A stretch of 33,097 nucleotides of DNA from Magnetococcales bacterium (lineage in GTDB: Bacteria > Pseudomonadota > Magnetococcia > Magnetococcales > UBA8363): assembly GCA_015228925.1 (NCBI GenBank), contig JADGCQ010000038.1, forward strand, positions 1 to 33,097. The letters are read 5' to 3'. Shown in pieces: positions 22,708 through 32,594 of this stretch. Made by a program: the position numbers and the translations under genes. How positions within the stretch are numbered: position 1 is the first letter of the stretch; every line of letters begins with the position of its first letter. The notes under the pieces are model-generated. The model saw only the letters and a list, made by a program, of their open reading frames with translations, was not told where the DNA came from and made no database searches.

Positions 22708-24078
22708 ATGGCCGAATCGCTCAGTGGCATACTCTGGCCCCCTTTCAAGCGGTCTGTGCCCCATCGTCCCCAAGCCTATGTTGAAATCCTGGAACAAACC
22801 CAATGGCTTTCTCCCGATGAAATCCAAGAAAAACAAGCCTCCCAGTTACGGCGGCTCCTGAAACATGCCCACGCAACCGTCCCGTTCTATCGAAAAATCA
22901 TGGAAGAGGCGGGATTTAACCCGGAAAAAATAAAACAACCAGCAGATTTGCGGCCATTACCCCTACTCAAGCGCGGCACATTGCAAACAGTGGGGATGCA
23001 ACTTCAAAGCACCAAACCGCCTCAAGATCATGGACCGGCCCAGGAACATACCACCTCAGGATCCGTCAGTATGCCGGTTCAAGTTATAAAACAACGTCTC
23101 ATGGGTCATCTCTGGGATGCCATCACCATCCGGGAACATCTGTGGCATGGGCGGGATTTTTCCCAAGGATTGGTCGCCATCCGCAATCTGAAAAAGTCAC
23201 CGTTCAGTCACCCCCATCGTCATCTGTTGCCCAATTGGGGATCCCCAGTCAACCCCATGATCAAAACAGGTCCAAGCACCCTGTTAAGCATCAACGTCCC
23301 CGTGGATCAACAATTGGCTTGGTTGCAGAGCATCCCATTTCGCTATTACCTCGCCACCTATCCCAGCAATCTGCATGCATTGCTCGTCACCAGCCAAGGG
23401 GTCAACCCAGCACTTCCGGGAATCTTAGGGGTACGTACCCTTTCTGAAACCCTGGATGATCAGACACGCGCACTGTGTCATACCCTCTGGGGTCACGCCA
23501 TTCAGGATATCTACTCCTGCGAAGAGGTGGGATATATGGCCATCCAATGCCCAAACGGACCCGGCTATCATACCCAGGATGAGACCATCCTGGTGGAAAT
23601 CCTCGACGACCAGGACCAACCGACTCCTCCAGGTCAGGTGGGACGGGTGGTGGTGACGCCGCTGCATGGATTCGGAATGCCGTTGATCCGCTATGAGGTC
23701 GGAGATTTTGCCGAAGTGGGTAATCGCTGCCCCTGCGGACGCGGCCTTGGTGTCATCCGGCGCATCCTGGGGCGCGTCCGCAACTTGGTGACCATGCCGG
23801 ATGGATCCCGTTTTTGGCCATCTGGTTTTGCTAAAGTTGGAAAAATCAAAGCCATCAAGCAACACAGGACGATCCAGACGACTACACAGAATTTGGAAGT
23901 GCAATTGGTTGTACACCGCCCACTGACCGTTGAAGAAGAAGTCGAAACAAAGGAACTATTCAAAAGTTATATTGGTCATCATTTTGATGTTTTATTGACG
24001 TATCATGACACCCTGGCCCGAAGTCAATCGGGTAAGTTTGAAGATTTCATATCGTTGATTCCCGCACCAATCCGCTGA
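22708..24078 (+). CDS. PaaK/CapK-like adenylate-forming enzyme
   Basis: From ATG 22708 the protein has 456 residues (a TTG at 22669 would add 13). The core P-loop is TTSGSVSMP, a variant of the usual TSGSTG. Later motifs are SCEEVGYMAIQCP, VGRVVVTPLHGFGMPLIRYE (A5 region), GDFAE, CPCGRGLGV and RILGRVRNLV. These are shared by phenylacetate-CoA ligases and the CapK group often found in capsule or exopolysaccharide loci. The glycosyltransferases upstream favour the second role, such as adding an acyl or amino-acid group to a polymer; that is inference. It lies 58 bases past the second GT and faces the convergent CrtC/AttH-like gene. Confidence 0.82.
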   Translation: MAESLSGILWPPFKRSVPHRPQAYVEILEQTQWLSPDEIQEKQASQLRRLLKHAHATVPFYRKIMEEAGFNPEKIKQPADLRPLPLLKRGTLQTVGMQLQSTKPPQDHGPAQEHTTSGSVSMPVQVIKQRLMGHLWDAITIREHLWHGRDFSQGLVAIRNLKKSPFSHPHRHLLPNWGSPVNPMIKTGPSTLLSINVPVDQQLAWLQSIPFRYYLATYPSNLHALLVTSQGVNPALPGILGVRTLSETLDDQTRALCHTLWGHAIQDIYSCEEVGYMAIQCPNGPGYHTQDETILVEILDDQDQPTPPGQVGRVVVTPLHGFGMPLIRYEVGDFAEVGNRCPCGRGLGVIRRILGRVRNLVTMPDGSRFWPSGFAKVGKIKAIKQHRTIQTTTQNLEVQLVVHRPLTVEEEVETKELFKSYIGHHFDVLLTYHDTLARSQSGKFEDFISLIPAPIR

Positions 24079-24095
24079 GACATAGTTTTGCAATT

Positions 24096-25250
24096 CTATG
24101 GGGCCTTTGAATAGCCCGCCAATTCCACATAGCCGTTCCCCTGGACCTCCCGCGTTCCATGGTTTCCCCGCACCCGAACCGCCCCCTCCCAATAAGGGAC
24201 GACAGTACGGTTGAGTTCCTGATCCAAGAGCCAAGGGGTCACCTCCAAATCCAATCCCACCGCGAGAACCCGCAACCGCCATCCCGAAGGATAGCGAATT
24301 CCGGTCACAGGACTCTGCCAATACCCCAGGGGTTCCACGACCACCCCGTCGTTGGCAAGGGGCATCGTTCTCCCCTCAGGATCGATCAACGCTCCAGCAC
24401 TGGTCACCCCAATCGCCCCATTTTTTTCCCGCATACGATAAAACATCAGATCCCAACCATCGACAAGTTGCAGGGCAAACCAATCCCACCCCTCCTGATG
24501 CGGTGCCAACGCACTGGTACTCCACTCCCGATCCAACCAGCTCAAACCCGAAACCGAAAAGCGCGTCCCATCAAGATGCAACCAGCCGGTGGTTTCCATC
24601 CGGGGCAAGGAATAATAATAAGAAGCATTACCCGGTTCTTCACTTTTGCGGCTTAATCCGGCCTCTCCCTGCAATACCACCGGTTTGCTGGCCACCAATT
24701 TTAAATCGAGCGCAATCTTCCCCGCCCCCGCACCCAGGTGCAACGCAGGTGCATCGGGCGTCCCCCCATCACCGGCGATCAACCAATCTCCCAGCCAAAC
24801 CCGAAACGGTTGCCCCTCGGCCCCTGCCAAATCCATGGCCATCCGGGAAAATCGTTGAAAATGATGGAATTCCCCACCAGCAACATCCGTTACAGCAAAA
24901 TGTCCCATCATCACCTGGGTACTCCCCCAGGCCGATGTCCGCGCCACGGTATCGGGTGCCAGGGCAAGACGAAACAGGGTCAATTCAAAACCAAACCGCC
25001 GCCCCTCCTGTTCGGAGGCCAGATTCCCGGTCACATACCACCATTCCTGTTTGAATCGGGTATGGGGACCATGATCTTCGGGAAAATGAAACGTTCTGGG
25101 CTGGATGGCACGATCAAACCCCGCCTCTGCCCCACCGCCGAGCAAGGTGGCCATGAGGGTATTGGGGGTGGGCTGGGGTTTTTCGTTGCGGATCCAGACC
25201 ACGACCAGCAAGACACCCGCCAGGGCAACCATGATCCATCCACGGCGCAT
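24096..25250 (-). CDS. AttH/CrtC-type lipocalin-like protein
   Basis: The 384-residue protein has an N-terminal membrane anchor or signal (WIMVALAGVLLVVVW, about 5-19). The AttH/CrtC signature follows: FHFPEDHGPHTRFKQEWWYV, TGNL, GFELTLFRLAL. Later LSWLDREWSTSALAPHQEGW and DWFALQLVDGWDLMFYRMRE match the second half of this two-domain lipocalin-like fold. Carotenoid hydratases share the fold, but its place next to an FtsX permease and ABC ATPase makes the AttH role in an AttEFGH-type exporter more likely. It starts 27 bases past the permease stop. Confidence 0.85.
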   Translation of the reverse strand: MRRGWIMVALAGVLLVVVWIRNEKPQPTPNTLMATLLGGGAEAGFDRAIQPRTFHFPEDHGPHTRFKQEWWYVTGNLASEQEGRRFGFELTLFRLALAPDTVARTSAWGSTQVMMGHFAVTDVAGGEFHHFQRFSRMAMDLAGAEGQPFRVWLGDWLIAGDGGTPDAPALHLGAGAGKIALDLKLVASKPVVLQGEAGLSRKSEEPGNASYYYSLPRMETTGWLHLDGTRFSVSGLSWLDREWSTSALAPHQEGWDWFALQLVDGWDLMFYRMREKNGAIGVTSAGALIDPEGRTMPLANDGVVVEPLGYWQSPVTGIRYPSGWRLRVLAVGLDLEVTPWLLDQELNRTVVPYWEGAVRVRGNHGTREVQGNGYVELAGYSKAP

Positions 25251-25277
25251 CAGTCGGCAACCGTCTGGAAGTGGCGA

Positions 25278-27827
25278 TCACACCGTTTCACGCAATGCCT
25301 CCAAAGGGGGCGTCCGCGCCATCCGCCACGCCGGAAAAAGACCGGCGATCAAGGCTGTCGGGACCGCAATGACCAGGGCTTGGAACAGTACGCCCACGCT
25401 TGTTTCCATCCGTAAACTCCAACCAAATGAGCGATAATTGACGACATCGATGAGTATCACCCCCAACAACCAACCCACGGGTATCGCCAAAACACCCGCG
25501 ATGATCCCCATGATGGTGGTTTCCAACAAGGTCATCCGAAACAATTCATCCGCCGTCATCCCCAAAGCCCGAAAGACCGCCAGTTCCCGGGTTCGTTCCC
25601 ATTGAATCGCCATCAGGGCGGTCCATATGCCAAAGAATGCCACCACGACACTCAACATACGCAAAACCCGTGTTACCGCGAAGGTTCGATCAAAGATTTC
25701 CAAAGAGGCTTGCCGCAATCCGCGATTGGACTGGATTTCCAACGTACTGGAAAGACCCACGACCTGCCGCAAACGGTTCATCACCGCATCGACGGAAACC
25801 CCATCCTTGACACGAATCCCCATGCTCGCCATGGCATTTTCGCCCCAATAGTTGGCAAACATGGCGCGACTGATGGTGATGGAACCGGTATCGGCACGAA
25901 AATCGGCATAAACGCCCGCGACGGGAAACGTCATGGAACCTTGGGGGGTTGGTATTTCCAATAGGGAACCCAACACCAGTTTACGGCGAAACGCCAAGGA
26001 TTCCGAAACCAAAAGGATCCCCCCCTGTTGAAAACGGGGCCAAATATCTTTGGCGTTCCCTTCGAGGAACCACCTTTCAGAAAACCTGGGCCAATCCACA
26101 TCCAGGACAAACAGGTTCACTCTCCCCCCCAGGGTATCCAAAGAGAGACGACGCCCCAAGCCAACGCTTGCCACCCCATCGACCTGTGACAGGGTTTTGA
26201 TTAAATCCGCATCCAGGGTTTCCACATCGACACCCGCCCCGGTTGTGGTTTCCCCGGTGGCGACATAAATATCCGAGGAGACGGTTTCGTCCAACCAGCG
26301 GACGACCGTTCCACGAAAGCTTTCCACCAAGATACCCATACCGACCACGGTGGCCACCGCGACAGTCAACGCCGCCACCGCCACGCCGGTCCGACTGAGA
26401 TTTCTGGGGACCGATCCCAACGCAAGGGTTCCCATCCACCCCCCATACCGGCGCATGATCGGCTGAAAAAGGGTCACCAAAAAAAGCATGAGTACCGGGG
26501 TCAACAAGGCCGCCCCCAGGATAAAAAACCCCAGAACAGCAAAACCGGCATAAAGATTTTGTCCCGGGATGAGCAACACCCCGCCACCCACCGCCAACAT
26601 CACAGCACCCCATCCCCCCGCCTGACGGAGACCCCGCCCCGCAGAAACCTCCAGGGCCGAACGGATCAAAGCCGTGGAAGGGGCGATGGAAACCGCTTCC
26701 CAAGCAGCAGGCCATGCCGCCACCAATGACGCCCCTACCCCCAGGATAGCCCCTTTGACCAGGGCAAATGGTGCCAACGACAGGCCGGTCACCTGAAGAC
26801 CAAAATAAAGATCGTTGATGGTCTGCACCACCAAGACCAGCAATCCTTTGCCCAAGGCCACCCCCATGAGCAACCCCAAGAGGGTGCCAAGAATCCCCAA
26901 AAAAAGACCATCGCCCAACAATTGCAGCCATAATTCTTCACGAGTCACCCCCTGAGCGCGTAAAAGCCCGATCAGATGGCGGCGACGGACAACCGAAAAG
27001 GTCATGGTATTGAAGATGATGAACATCCCCACCATCAAGGCCAACAGGCTGAGGACCGACAGGTTCAAACGGAACGATTCGGTCAACCCTTCCAGTGCTT
27101 GTGTGCGCGATTGGGTTTCAACCCAGCGAAGGTCTTGTGGTATAGGAGGTTTTTGCGCCCCTGGGGTCAGAATCAGATCAATCCGGGTTAGGCGTCCGTG
27201 AAAATCAAGGAGTTCCTGGGCGGTCGCCACATCCACGATCAGGGTATCGGCCAACCCTTGGCGAATCAACGGATCGGCGGTATCCAACACGCCAATGATG
27301 GTGACCGCATGTTTTTTTCCCCGGATCAGAAGTTGCATCCGATCACCCGTTTTGACGTTCAAACTGGCAGCGGTCTGCGCAGACAACAAAGCGGTCTGGG
27401 GTATTGTGATCAAGGATTTTAAATCCACCCCCTCGGCACTTTGGAACACATGGGGGCGAAAGGGGGCATCCGCCACCAGATCGACCCCCATGATGTGCAA
27501 CACCCGGTCTGGGAAAGCGACCGATAACGCCGAACCTTCGACGATGGGGGCGGCCTGTTCCACCCCCGCCATCCAACGGATGTTTCCAAAAAAAGACTCC
27601 GCGATCCCCCCGGCAGATCCCACCAAACGGTGAGTAGACTGACCAGAGAGCGATGCCACCGTCAGATGCATGGCCCGCATGGCCCCTTGATTGGCCAGAT
27701 CCACCGCCGTCACCACCGCCACGCCCAGGGCAATGCCAAAGACAGCCAGAAAGGTCATCCAGGGATGCCCCAGGAAATGTCTCATGCTTGACCGGATCAG
27801 CAGGGGGGGGAGAGACCGATGGTTCAT
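25278..27827 (-). CDS. FtsX-like ABC transporter permease (AttF/AttG-like)
   Basis: The 849-residue permease has two FtsX units in one chain. Helix 1 is at about 25-48 (TFLAVFGIALGVAVVTAVDLA), then an extracytoplasmic MacB-PCD-like part. A first helix set follows at about 245-380 (LSLLALMVGMFIIFNTMTFS). The middle has AAWPAAWEAVSIAPSTALI, further helices near 390-450 and another at RTGVAVAALTVAVATVVGMG. A second periplasmic part comes next and a last set at 730-849, ending PAWRMARTPPLEALRE. ATG 27827 overlaps the ATPase stop (ATGA). With no separate membrane-fusion protein it resembles lipid- or lipoprotein-handling FtsX exporters. Confidence 0.87.
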   Translation of the reverse strand: MNHRSLPPLLIRSSMRHFLGHPWMTFLAVFGIALGVAVVTAVDLANQGAMRAMHLTVASLSGQSTHRLVGSAGGIAESFFGNIRWMAGVEQAAPIVEGSALSVAFPDRVLHIMGVDLVADAPFRPHVFQSAEGVDLKSLITIPQTALLSAQTAASLNVKTGDRMQLLIRGKKHAVTIIGVLDTADPLIRQGLADTLIVDVATAQELLDFHGRLTRIDLILTPGAQKPPIPQDLRWVETQSRTQALEGLTESFRLNLSVLSLLALMVGMFIIFNTMTFSVVRRRHLIGLLRAQGVTREELWLQLLGDGLFLGILGTLLGLLMGVALGKGLLVLVVQTINDLYFGLQVTGLSLAPFALVKGAILGVGASLVAAWPAAWEAVSIAPSTALIRSALEVSAGRGLRQAGGWGAVMLAVGGGVLLIPGQNLYAGFAVLGFFILGAALLTPVLMLFLVTLFQPIMRRYGGWMGTLALGSVPRNLSRTGVAVAALTVAVATVVGMGILVESFRGTVVRWLDETVSSDIYVATGETTTGAGVDVETLDADLIKTLSQVDGVASVGLGRRLSLDTLGGRVNLFVLDVDWPRFSERWFLEGNAKDIWPRFQQGGILLVSESLAFRRKLVLGSLLEIPTPQGSMTFPVAGVYADFRADTGSITISRAMFANYWGENAMASMGIRVKDGVSVDAVMNRLRQVVGLSSTLEIQSNRGLRQASLEIFDRTFAVTRVLRMLSVVVAFFGIWTALMAIQWERTRELAVFRALGMTADELFRMTLLETTIMGIIAGVLAIPVGWLLGVILIDVVNYRSFGWSLRMETSVGVLFQALVIAVPTALIAGLFPAWRMARTPPLEALRETV

Positions 27828-28558
27828 ACCGGCCCTGTCACAGCGCATTCTGGTCCACCCAAATCACACAAACGTCCCCGTTCCATCGTCAAGATACGGT
27901 GGGCATGGCGGGCAAAAACCAGGCTGTGGGTCACCATAATCAGGGTTTGCCGGTGTTCGGCCACCAATTGCGTCATCAGGTTCAGGACGGCAAGGCCGGT
28001 TTCCTGATCCAGGTTGCCGGTTGGTTCATCGGCCAGGAGCAGGCTGGGACGATGCACCAAGGCCCTGGCGATGGCGACCCGCTGGCGTTCACCACCGGAG
28101 AGCCGATCGGGAAAGGTTTGCAGCCGTCCAGCCAACCCCACCTGATCCAACAATGTTTTGGCCCATTTTTGTCCTTCCAGATGGGCTTGGTTGGTCAATT
28201 GCAGGGGGAACAGGACATTTTCCAGAACGCTTAAGGTTGGAATCAGATTGAAAAATTGGAAGACAAAACCGATATGATGCCGTCGAAACAGGGTGCGTTG
28301 CCGATCATCCATGGCACTCACCTGGGAAGAGCCGACCCGAATCTCCCCCGCATCCGGGACATCCATACCACTGATAACATTTAAAAGGGTCGTTTTTCCC
28401 GACCCCGACCGCCCGATAACCGCCGTCGTTTCACCTTGTTGAAATTGTGCATCCAGATGCTGCAACACTGCCACATTGCGTTCACCCTCCCGATAGAATT
28501 TGACAATTCCCTGCAAGGATACGAAGGGTTCAACAGCGTTGGTCAGGGACATGATCAT
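27824..28558 (-). CDS. ABC transporter ATP-binding protein (AttE/LolD-like)
   Basis: The 244-residue ATPase is complete: Walker [12 protein letters not shown]-loop [13 protein letters not shown], signature [15 protein letters not shown], Walker [14 protein letters not shown] and the switch histidine in MVTHSL. The pattern is that of the MacB/LolD group that drives FtsX-type permeases. I chose ATG 28558, with an AGGG leader; ATG 28552 is close by. It is the first gene of the three-gene exporter module and lies 48 bases past the Rpn gene's stop. Confidence 0.9.
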   Translation of the reverse strand: MIMSLTNAVEPFVSLQGIVKFYREGERNVAVLQHLDAQFQQGETTAVIGRSGSGKTTLLNVISGMDVPDAGEIRVGSSQVSAMDDRQRTLFRRHHIGFVFQFFNLIPTLSVLENVLFPLQLTNQAHLEGQKWAKTLLDQVGLAGRLQTFPDRLSGGERQRVAIARALVHRPSLLLADEPTGNLDQETGLAVLNLMTQLVAEHRQTLIMVTHSLVFARHAHRILTMERGRLCDLGGPECAVTGPV

Positions 28559-28606
28559 CCGATCCCTAGTTTGGGTTATGTATACCGGCACCCCCAAGGC
28601 CCACGT

Positions 28607-28873
28607 TCAATCCAAGAAAATTTCATCCAGTGACCGGGCATCCAAAATCCGATCTCCCCACATCTCCAAAGTGGATTGGTCTGCCGCCCGGACCTTTTGT
28701 ATTATCGATTCAGACAAGGTTCCAAAACGTCGTTGAAGTTGGTGTAGAAAAAAAGATGCTGCCCCTTCCTGGTGCCATTCCTGGTGCCATTCCTGGTGCC
28801 ATTCCTGGCGCCATTCCTTCTCTTTTTGGTTTTTCCATTGATTTTTCCAGGCTTCCATTCGGGTCTGTAACAT
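28607..28873 (-). CDS. Predicted internal Rpn short form (C-terminal, antitoxin-like)
   Basis: In frame within the Rpn gene, ATG 28873 is preceded by a perfect GGAGG (28886-28882) at eight bases, better than the start of the long form. The product would be 88 residues from MLQTRMEAWK, holding the QEWH repeat and the DUF4351-type end but no nuclease site. E. coli Rpn genes are known to make such short forms that bind and inhibit the long toxin. That this locus does so is a prediction from the start signal and the repeat's position. Confidence 0.5.
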   Translation of the reverse strand: MLQTRMEAWKNQWKNQKEKEWRQEWHQEWHQEWHQEGAASFFLHQLQRRFGTLSESIIQKVRAADQSTLEMWGDRILDARSLDEIFLD

Positions 28874-29605
28874 GGTCGGCACCTCCAAAAGATTGATGGA
28901 ATCGTTCGCCAGTGCGGGCTGGTCAACACCCAAAGATGTCATAGCGTTTACAAGCATGACGGCCATCACCTGTCGCAGTTCGGCGAATTCAGGATGATCC
29001 GTAAGCCATGTGATGATCGCCTCTGCCAAAGCGGGCAGGGCTTCGGGGCTTGCGCACTGCTCAACCATAAAAACCAATGATGACAATGAATCGCGTTTTT
29101 CAAGATCTGCTTTTGGAAAACGCCCTTCGTCAATCAGAAAAAATTGCCCATCTGGTTGATAGTGCCACAAAGGGGATCCCTCCGGCAGGCCAATCAGATC
29201 CTTCACCCGAACCGGTGTCAACCACGGACTATCGCCATTATGCAAAACCACCGGAAAAAGCGGTGGCAATGGGCCTGAGGACGGAATCTTTTTTTCGTGA
29301 ATCAGTTGCAACCACAAGAGACACATATACACCAGCACGCGCAAAATCATCCATCGGTCTGGTTCGGACTGAAACTCCAACATGCACAACAGGTAAACAT
29401 CCGCACCAGAACGCAGGGGAATACGCCAAATCACATCGCTTTCCCGCTTCGGCAGCCCCGGAACATGAAACTTGGACTTGACCGGCTCCATACGGTCCAG
29501 ATCCAAGTCGGCAACCCAAGGTTCGTTGACAAACTGCCGCACCAAGTCTGCCATCATCTGCGGATGCGAGTAAAGTTGATGGTAAAGCCCATCGTGATCG
29601 GTCAT
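28607..29605 (-). CDS. Rpn-family PD-(D/E)XK nuclease
   Basis: The 332-residue protein has an N-terminal nuclease fold (about 1-130): D57 in RESDVIW and E77-F-Q79 in CMLEFQSE form the PD-(D/E)XK site. A helical middle and a variable C-terminal tail follow, with a QEWH repeat (four units) and an ending of the DUF4351 type, WGDRILDARSLDEIFLD. Rpn proteins nick or cut DNA and some protect E. coli from phages. Start ATG 29605 has GGGAAC upstream. The tail is probably also made alone from an internal start (next entry). A related gene begins at 32595 and a remnant lies at 13672, so the family has moved or multiplied here. Confidence 0.88.
   Translation of the reverse strand: MTDHDGLYHQLYSHPQMMADLVRQFVNEPWVADLDLDRMEPVKSKFHVPGLPKRESDVIWRIPLRSGADVYLLCMLEFQSEPDRWMILRVLVYMCLLWLQLIHEKKIPSSGPLPPLFPVVLHNGDSPWLTPVRVKDLIGLPEGSPLWHYQPDGQFFLIDEGRFPKADLEKRDSLSSLVFMVEQCASPEALPALAEAIITWLTDHPEFAELRQVMAVMLVNAMTSLGVDQPALANDSINLLEVPTMLQTRMEAWKNQWKNQKEKEWRQEWHQEWHQEWHQEGAASFFLHQLQRRFGTLSESIIQKVRAADQSTLEMWGDRILDARSLDEIFLD
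28766..28813. repeat. 12-bp minisatellite in the Rpn gene
   Basis: Four tandem units TTCCTGGTGCCA (the fourth with T to C) code for QEWH repeats on the minus strand. The unit length of 12 keeps the frame, so copy number can change without breaking either product. Confidence 0.85.
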
Positions 29606-29728
29606 ATTCTGTTCCCAGCATTCCAGTGAGGACGGGTTCGCAAATCTCCTTGAAAGTCTCCGTCAAATCTACCCATCAGTCCAGATAAAATGAACCTCCC
29701 ACATCCCAATTTCCGACCCCTTGGTGGT

Positions 29729-32299
29729 TCATACGCTTTCAAGCTGTAGCACTTCGCCAGCACGGACCATTTTGGCGTGCTGGCCTTCCTGCAATCGTCC
29801 CGATAACATCGCCTCCGCCAAGGTGTCCTGAATCAACCGCTGCATCACCCGTTTCAAGGGACGCGCACCAAATTCGGAATCATAACCCTTCTGCGCCAAA
29901 AATTCCTTCGCACCAGCATCCAGTTCCAACGTCATGTTGCGCTGGGATAACTGATGCGCCAATCGTCCCAACTGCACTTCTACAATCGCCCCCATATGCC
30001 CCGGTTCCAACGGATGAAACGCAATCACCTCATCCAAACGGTTGATAAATTCCGGCCTGAAATGACGTTTGAGCAGCCCTTCCATATCACCAACCCCCTT
30101 GTCCAACAAGTCGGAACCCAAGTTGGAAGTCATGATCACAACCGAATTTTTAAAATTGACCGTCCGTCCCTGCCCATCCGTCAATCGCCCATCATCCATC
30201 ACCTGCAACAAAATATTAAAAACATCCGAATGCGCCTTTTCAATCTCATCCAACAAAACCACCGAATAAGGTTTTCTCCGTACCGCCTCCGTCAACTGCC
30301 CCCCCTCCTCATACCCCACATATCCCGGAGGGGCACCCACCAACCGTGCAACCGCATGTTTTTCCATATATTCCGACATATCCATGCGAACCATGGCATT
30401 TTCATCATCAAACAAGAATTCTGCCAAAGCCTTGGCCAATTCCGTCTTGCCCACCCCCGTCGGACCCAAAAACATGAATACTCCAATGGGACGGTTGGGA
30501 TCACCCATTCCAGACCTGGCGCGCCGTACCGCACGGGAAACCGCTGCAAGGGCCGATTCCTGGCCGACAACCCGTTGCCCAAGCCGTCTCTCCATATCCA
30601 ACAACTTGGCCCGTTCCCCCTCCAACATCCGTGAAACCGGCACCCCGCTCCAACGTGAAACAATGTTGGCCACATCCTCCTCGCCCACCTGCTCACGTAA
30701 CAATCGCGGCTGCCCAGGGAGAGGATGATCACCATAAACCCGATGTTCATCACCCAAACGCGCTTCCAATCCTGGGATCAACCCATATTTCAGTTCCCCC
30801 GCACGCGCCAAATCACCCCGACGCTCCGCCACATCCAGTTCAAGCCTAGCTTTCTCCAGTTGCTCCTGAATATCCCGTAACCCTTCAATGGCACCCTTTT
30901 CTTTCTGCCAACGGGCCGTCAAGGCCGAAGAGGTCTCCTTCAAATTGGCCAATTCCCGCTCCACCTTCATCAACCGTTCCCTGGCCCCCGCATCGTTCTC
31001 CTTGGATAGAGCCATCCGTTCTATCTCCAATTGCAGCACCTTACGGTCAACCTCGTCGATCTCCTTGGGTTTGGAAGTCATCTCCATGCGGATCCCCGCC
31101 GCCGCCTCATCCACCAAATCAATGGCCTTGTCGGGTAAAAACCGGTCGGAAATATACCGATCCGACAGGGTCGCCGCCGCAACAATCGCCGCATCGGTAA
31201 TGCGAACCCCATGGTGCAACTCATACTTCTCCTTGAGACCCCGCAATATGGAAATGGTATCCTCCACCCCAGGGGCCTCGACCAGTACGGGCTGAAACCG
31301 CCGCTCCAACGCCGGATCTTTCTCCACATATTTGCGATATTCATCCAATGTCGTCGCACCCACACAATGAAGATCCCCCCGCGCCAACGCAGGTTTTAAC
31401 AGATTGGAGGCATCCATGGCTCCGTCGGCCCGCCCGGCACCAATCAGGGTATGCATCTCATCGATAAACAAAATGACCCGCCCCTCCGATTCCACAACTT
31501 CACGCAATACCCCCTTCAACCGTTCCTCGAATTCACCCCGATATTTGGCCCCAGCAATCAACGCACCCATGTCCAACGCCGCAATCCGTATGTTCTTCAA
31601 TCCCTCGGGAACATCGCCCCGGATCACCCGCAACGCCAACCCCTCCACGATCGCCGTCTTTCCTACCCCCGGTTCCCCGATCAATACCGGATTATTTTTG
31701 GTACGCCGCGATAATACCTGGATGGTCCGGCGAATTTCGTCATCCCGTCCAATGACCGGATCCAGTTTTCCCTTTCGCGCCAATTCGGTCAAATCGCGGG
31801 CATATTTCTCCAATGCCTGAAACCCCGATTCGGGATCCTGGTTGACAATTCGCTGTCCCGCACGCAACTGCATGATAGTCTCTTTCAACGCGGCATACCG
31901 TAATCCCATCCCCGCCAACAACGTGGAAGCTTCCCCCTCCTTTTCCCGAACCATGGCCAACAAAAAATGTTCGGTAGAGATATATTCATCCCGCATCTCC
32001 CCGGCGATCACCTCGGCATCGGCCCACACCCCCTGCATCCGCCGCGAAAAAATCACCTGTCCAACGCCACTACCGCCAACCTTGGGAATCCGTTTTAACA
32101 GGGTACCAAGCTGCCCCGTCAGACGATCCACCGCCAAACCCGCCTTATCCAATATGGGCCGCACCAGACCGTCCCGTTGTTCCACCAGTGCCATCAACAC
32201 ATGTTCCGGCTCCAACAGTTGATGCTCATAACCCGCCGCAAGCCCCATAGCCTGCTGGATGGCCTCGCGTGATTTGGTCGTCAAACGATCTTCCCTCAT
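29729..32299 (-). CDS. clpB: ClpB disaggregase
   Basis: At 856 residues it has the usual ClpB length. The order is: N-terminal repeat domain (1-145), NBD1 with GEPGVGKT (208-215) and [15 protein letters not shown], a coiled-coil M domain near 400-530, NBD2 with GPTGVGKT (about 600) and [10 protein letters not shown], then the C-terminal D2-small domain ending [17 protein letters not shown]. It resolves protein aggregates together with DnaK. ATG 32299 ([10 protein letters not shown]) has GAGGAG nine bases upstream; in-frame starts further up give a non-family head. A sigma-32-like promoter lies 51-78 bases upstream. The gene stands alone between two Rpn genes. Confidence 0.96.
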   Translation of the reverse strand: MREDRLTTKSREAIQQAMGLAAGYEHQLLEPEHVLMALVEQRDGLVRPILDKAGLAVDRLTGQLGTLLKRIPKVGGSGVGQVIFSRRMQGVWADAEVIAGEMRDEYISTEHFLLAMVREKEGEASTLLAGMGLRYAALKETIMQLRAGQRIVNQDPESGFQALEKYARDLTELARKGKLDPVIGRDDEIRRTIQVLSRRTKNNPVLIGEPGVGKTAIVEGLALRVIRGDVPEGLKNIRIAALDMGALIAGAKYRGEFEERLKGVLREVVESEGRVILFIDEMHTLIGAGRADGAMDASNLLKPALARGDLHCVGATTLDEYRKYVEKDPALERRFQPVLVEAPGVEDTISILRGLKEKYELHHGVRITDAAIVAAATLSDRYISDRFLPDKAIDLVDEAAAGIRMEMTSKPKEIDEVDRKVLQLEIERMALSKENDAGARERLMKVERELANLKETSSALTARWQKEKGAIEGLRDIQEQLEKARLELDVAERRGDLARAGELKYGLIPGLEARLGDEHRVYGDHPLPGQPRLLREQVGEEDVANIVSRWSGVPVSRMLEGERAKLLDMERRLGQRVVGQESALAAVSRAVRRARSGMGDPNRPIGVFMFLGPTGVGKTELAKALAEFLFDDENAMVRMDMSEYMEKHAVARLVGAPPGYVGYEEGGQLTEAVRRKPYSVVLLDEIEKAHSDVFNILLQVMDDGRLTDGQGRTVNFKNSVVIMTSNLGSDLLDKGVGDMEGLLKRHFRPEFINRLDEVIAFHPLEPGHMGAIVEVQLGRLAHQLSQRNMTLELDAGAKEFLAQKGYDSEFGARPLKRVMQRLIQDTLAEAMLSGRLQEGQHAKMVRAGEVLQLESV

Positions 32300-32349
32300 G
32301 TCCCATAACTCCTCGATAATCATCACCGTGAGATCTGCCTGTTCATAAG

Positions 32350-32377
32350 AGATGGGGATGAAATGGAAAAATACAAT
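32350..32377 (-). promoter_or_regulatory. Sigma-32-like heat-shock promoter of clpB
   Basis: On the minus strand ATTGTA (32377-32372) and CCCCATCT (32357-32350) are separated by 14 bases. The -10 matches the CCCCATnT consensus; the -35 is a weak form of CTTGAA. The distance to the clpB ATG (about 50 bases) fits. Confidence 0.6.
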
Positions 32378-32446
32378 GGGTAGAACCAAACATTATCCAA
32401 TGAAAAAAAGCGATGAAACTCGCTTGCCATGGGAAAAATAGCTACA

Positions 32447-32575
32447 ATGGCTGAAAAATCAGTTATTAGAGAACAATGGAAGCTGGCAAAGTTGCAAAAC
32501 GATTTGGATGTCAATATCGCCCAGGCAAACCGGGAAGAACTGCTGAATGGTGATCATGTCTTCGGTGAACTTTGA
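32447..32575 (+). CDS. Small unknown protein upstream of an Rpn gene
   Basis: The frame codes for 42 residues (MAEKSVIREQWKLAKLQND and on to GDHVFGEL) ending 19 bases before the Rpn start at 32595, on the same strand. An in-frame ATG at 32429 would add six residues. GGGA upstream is weak and far. The helical, charged sequence fits no family I can name. It could be a leader peptide, a small partner of the Rpn gene or chance. Confidence 0.35.
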   Translation: MAEKSVIREQWKLAKLQNDLDVNIAQANREELLNGDHVFGEL

Positions 32576-32594
32576 GGGGGGGAGGCTTTCCTGT

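Noticed and set aside
24096-25250. Carotenoid 1,2-hydratase (CrtC) as the function
   Set aside because: The fold is shared, but no carotenoid gene is near and the gene follows an FtsX permease and its ATPase, which fits AttH better.
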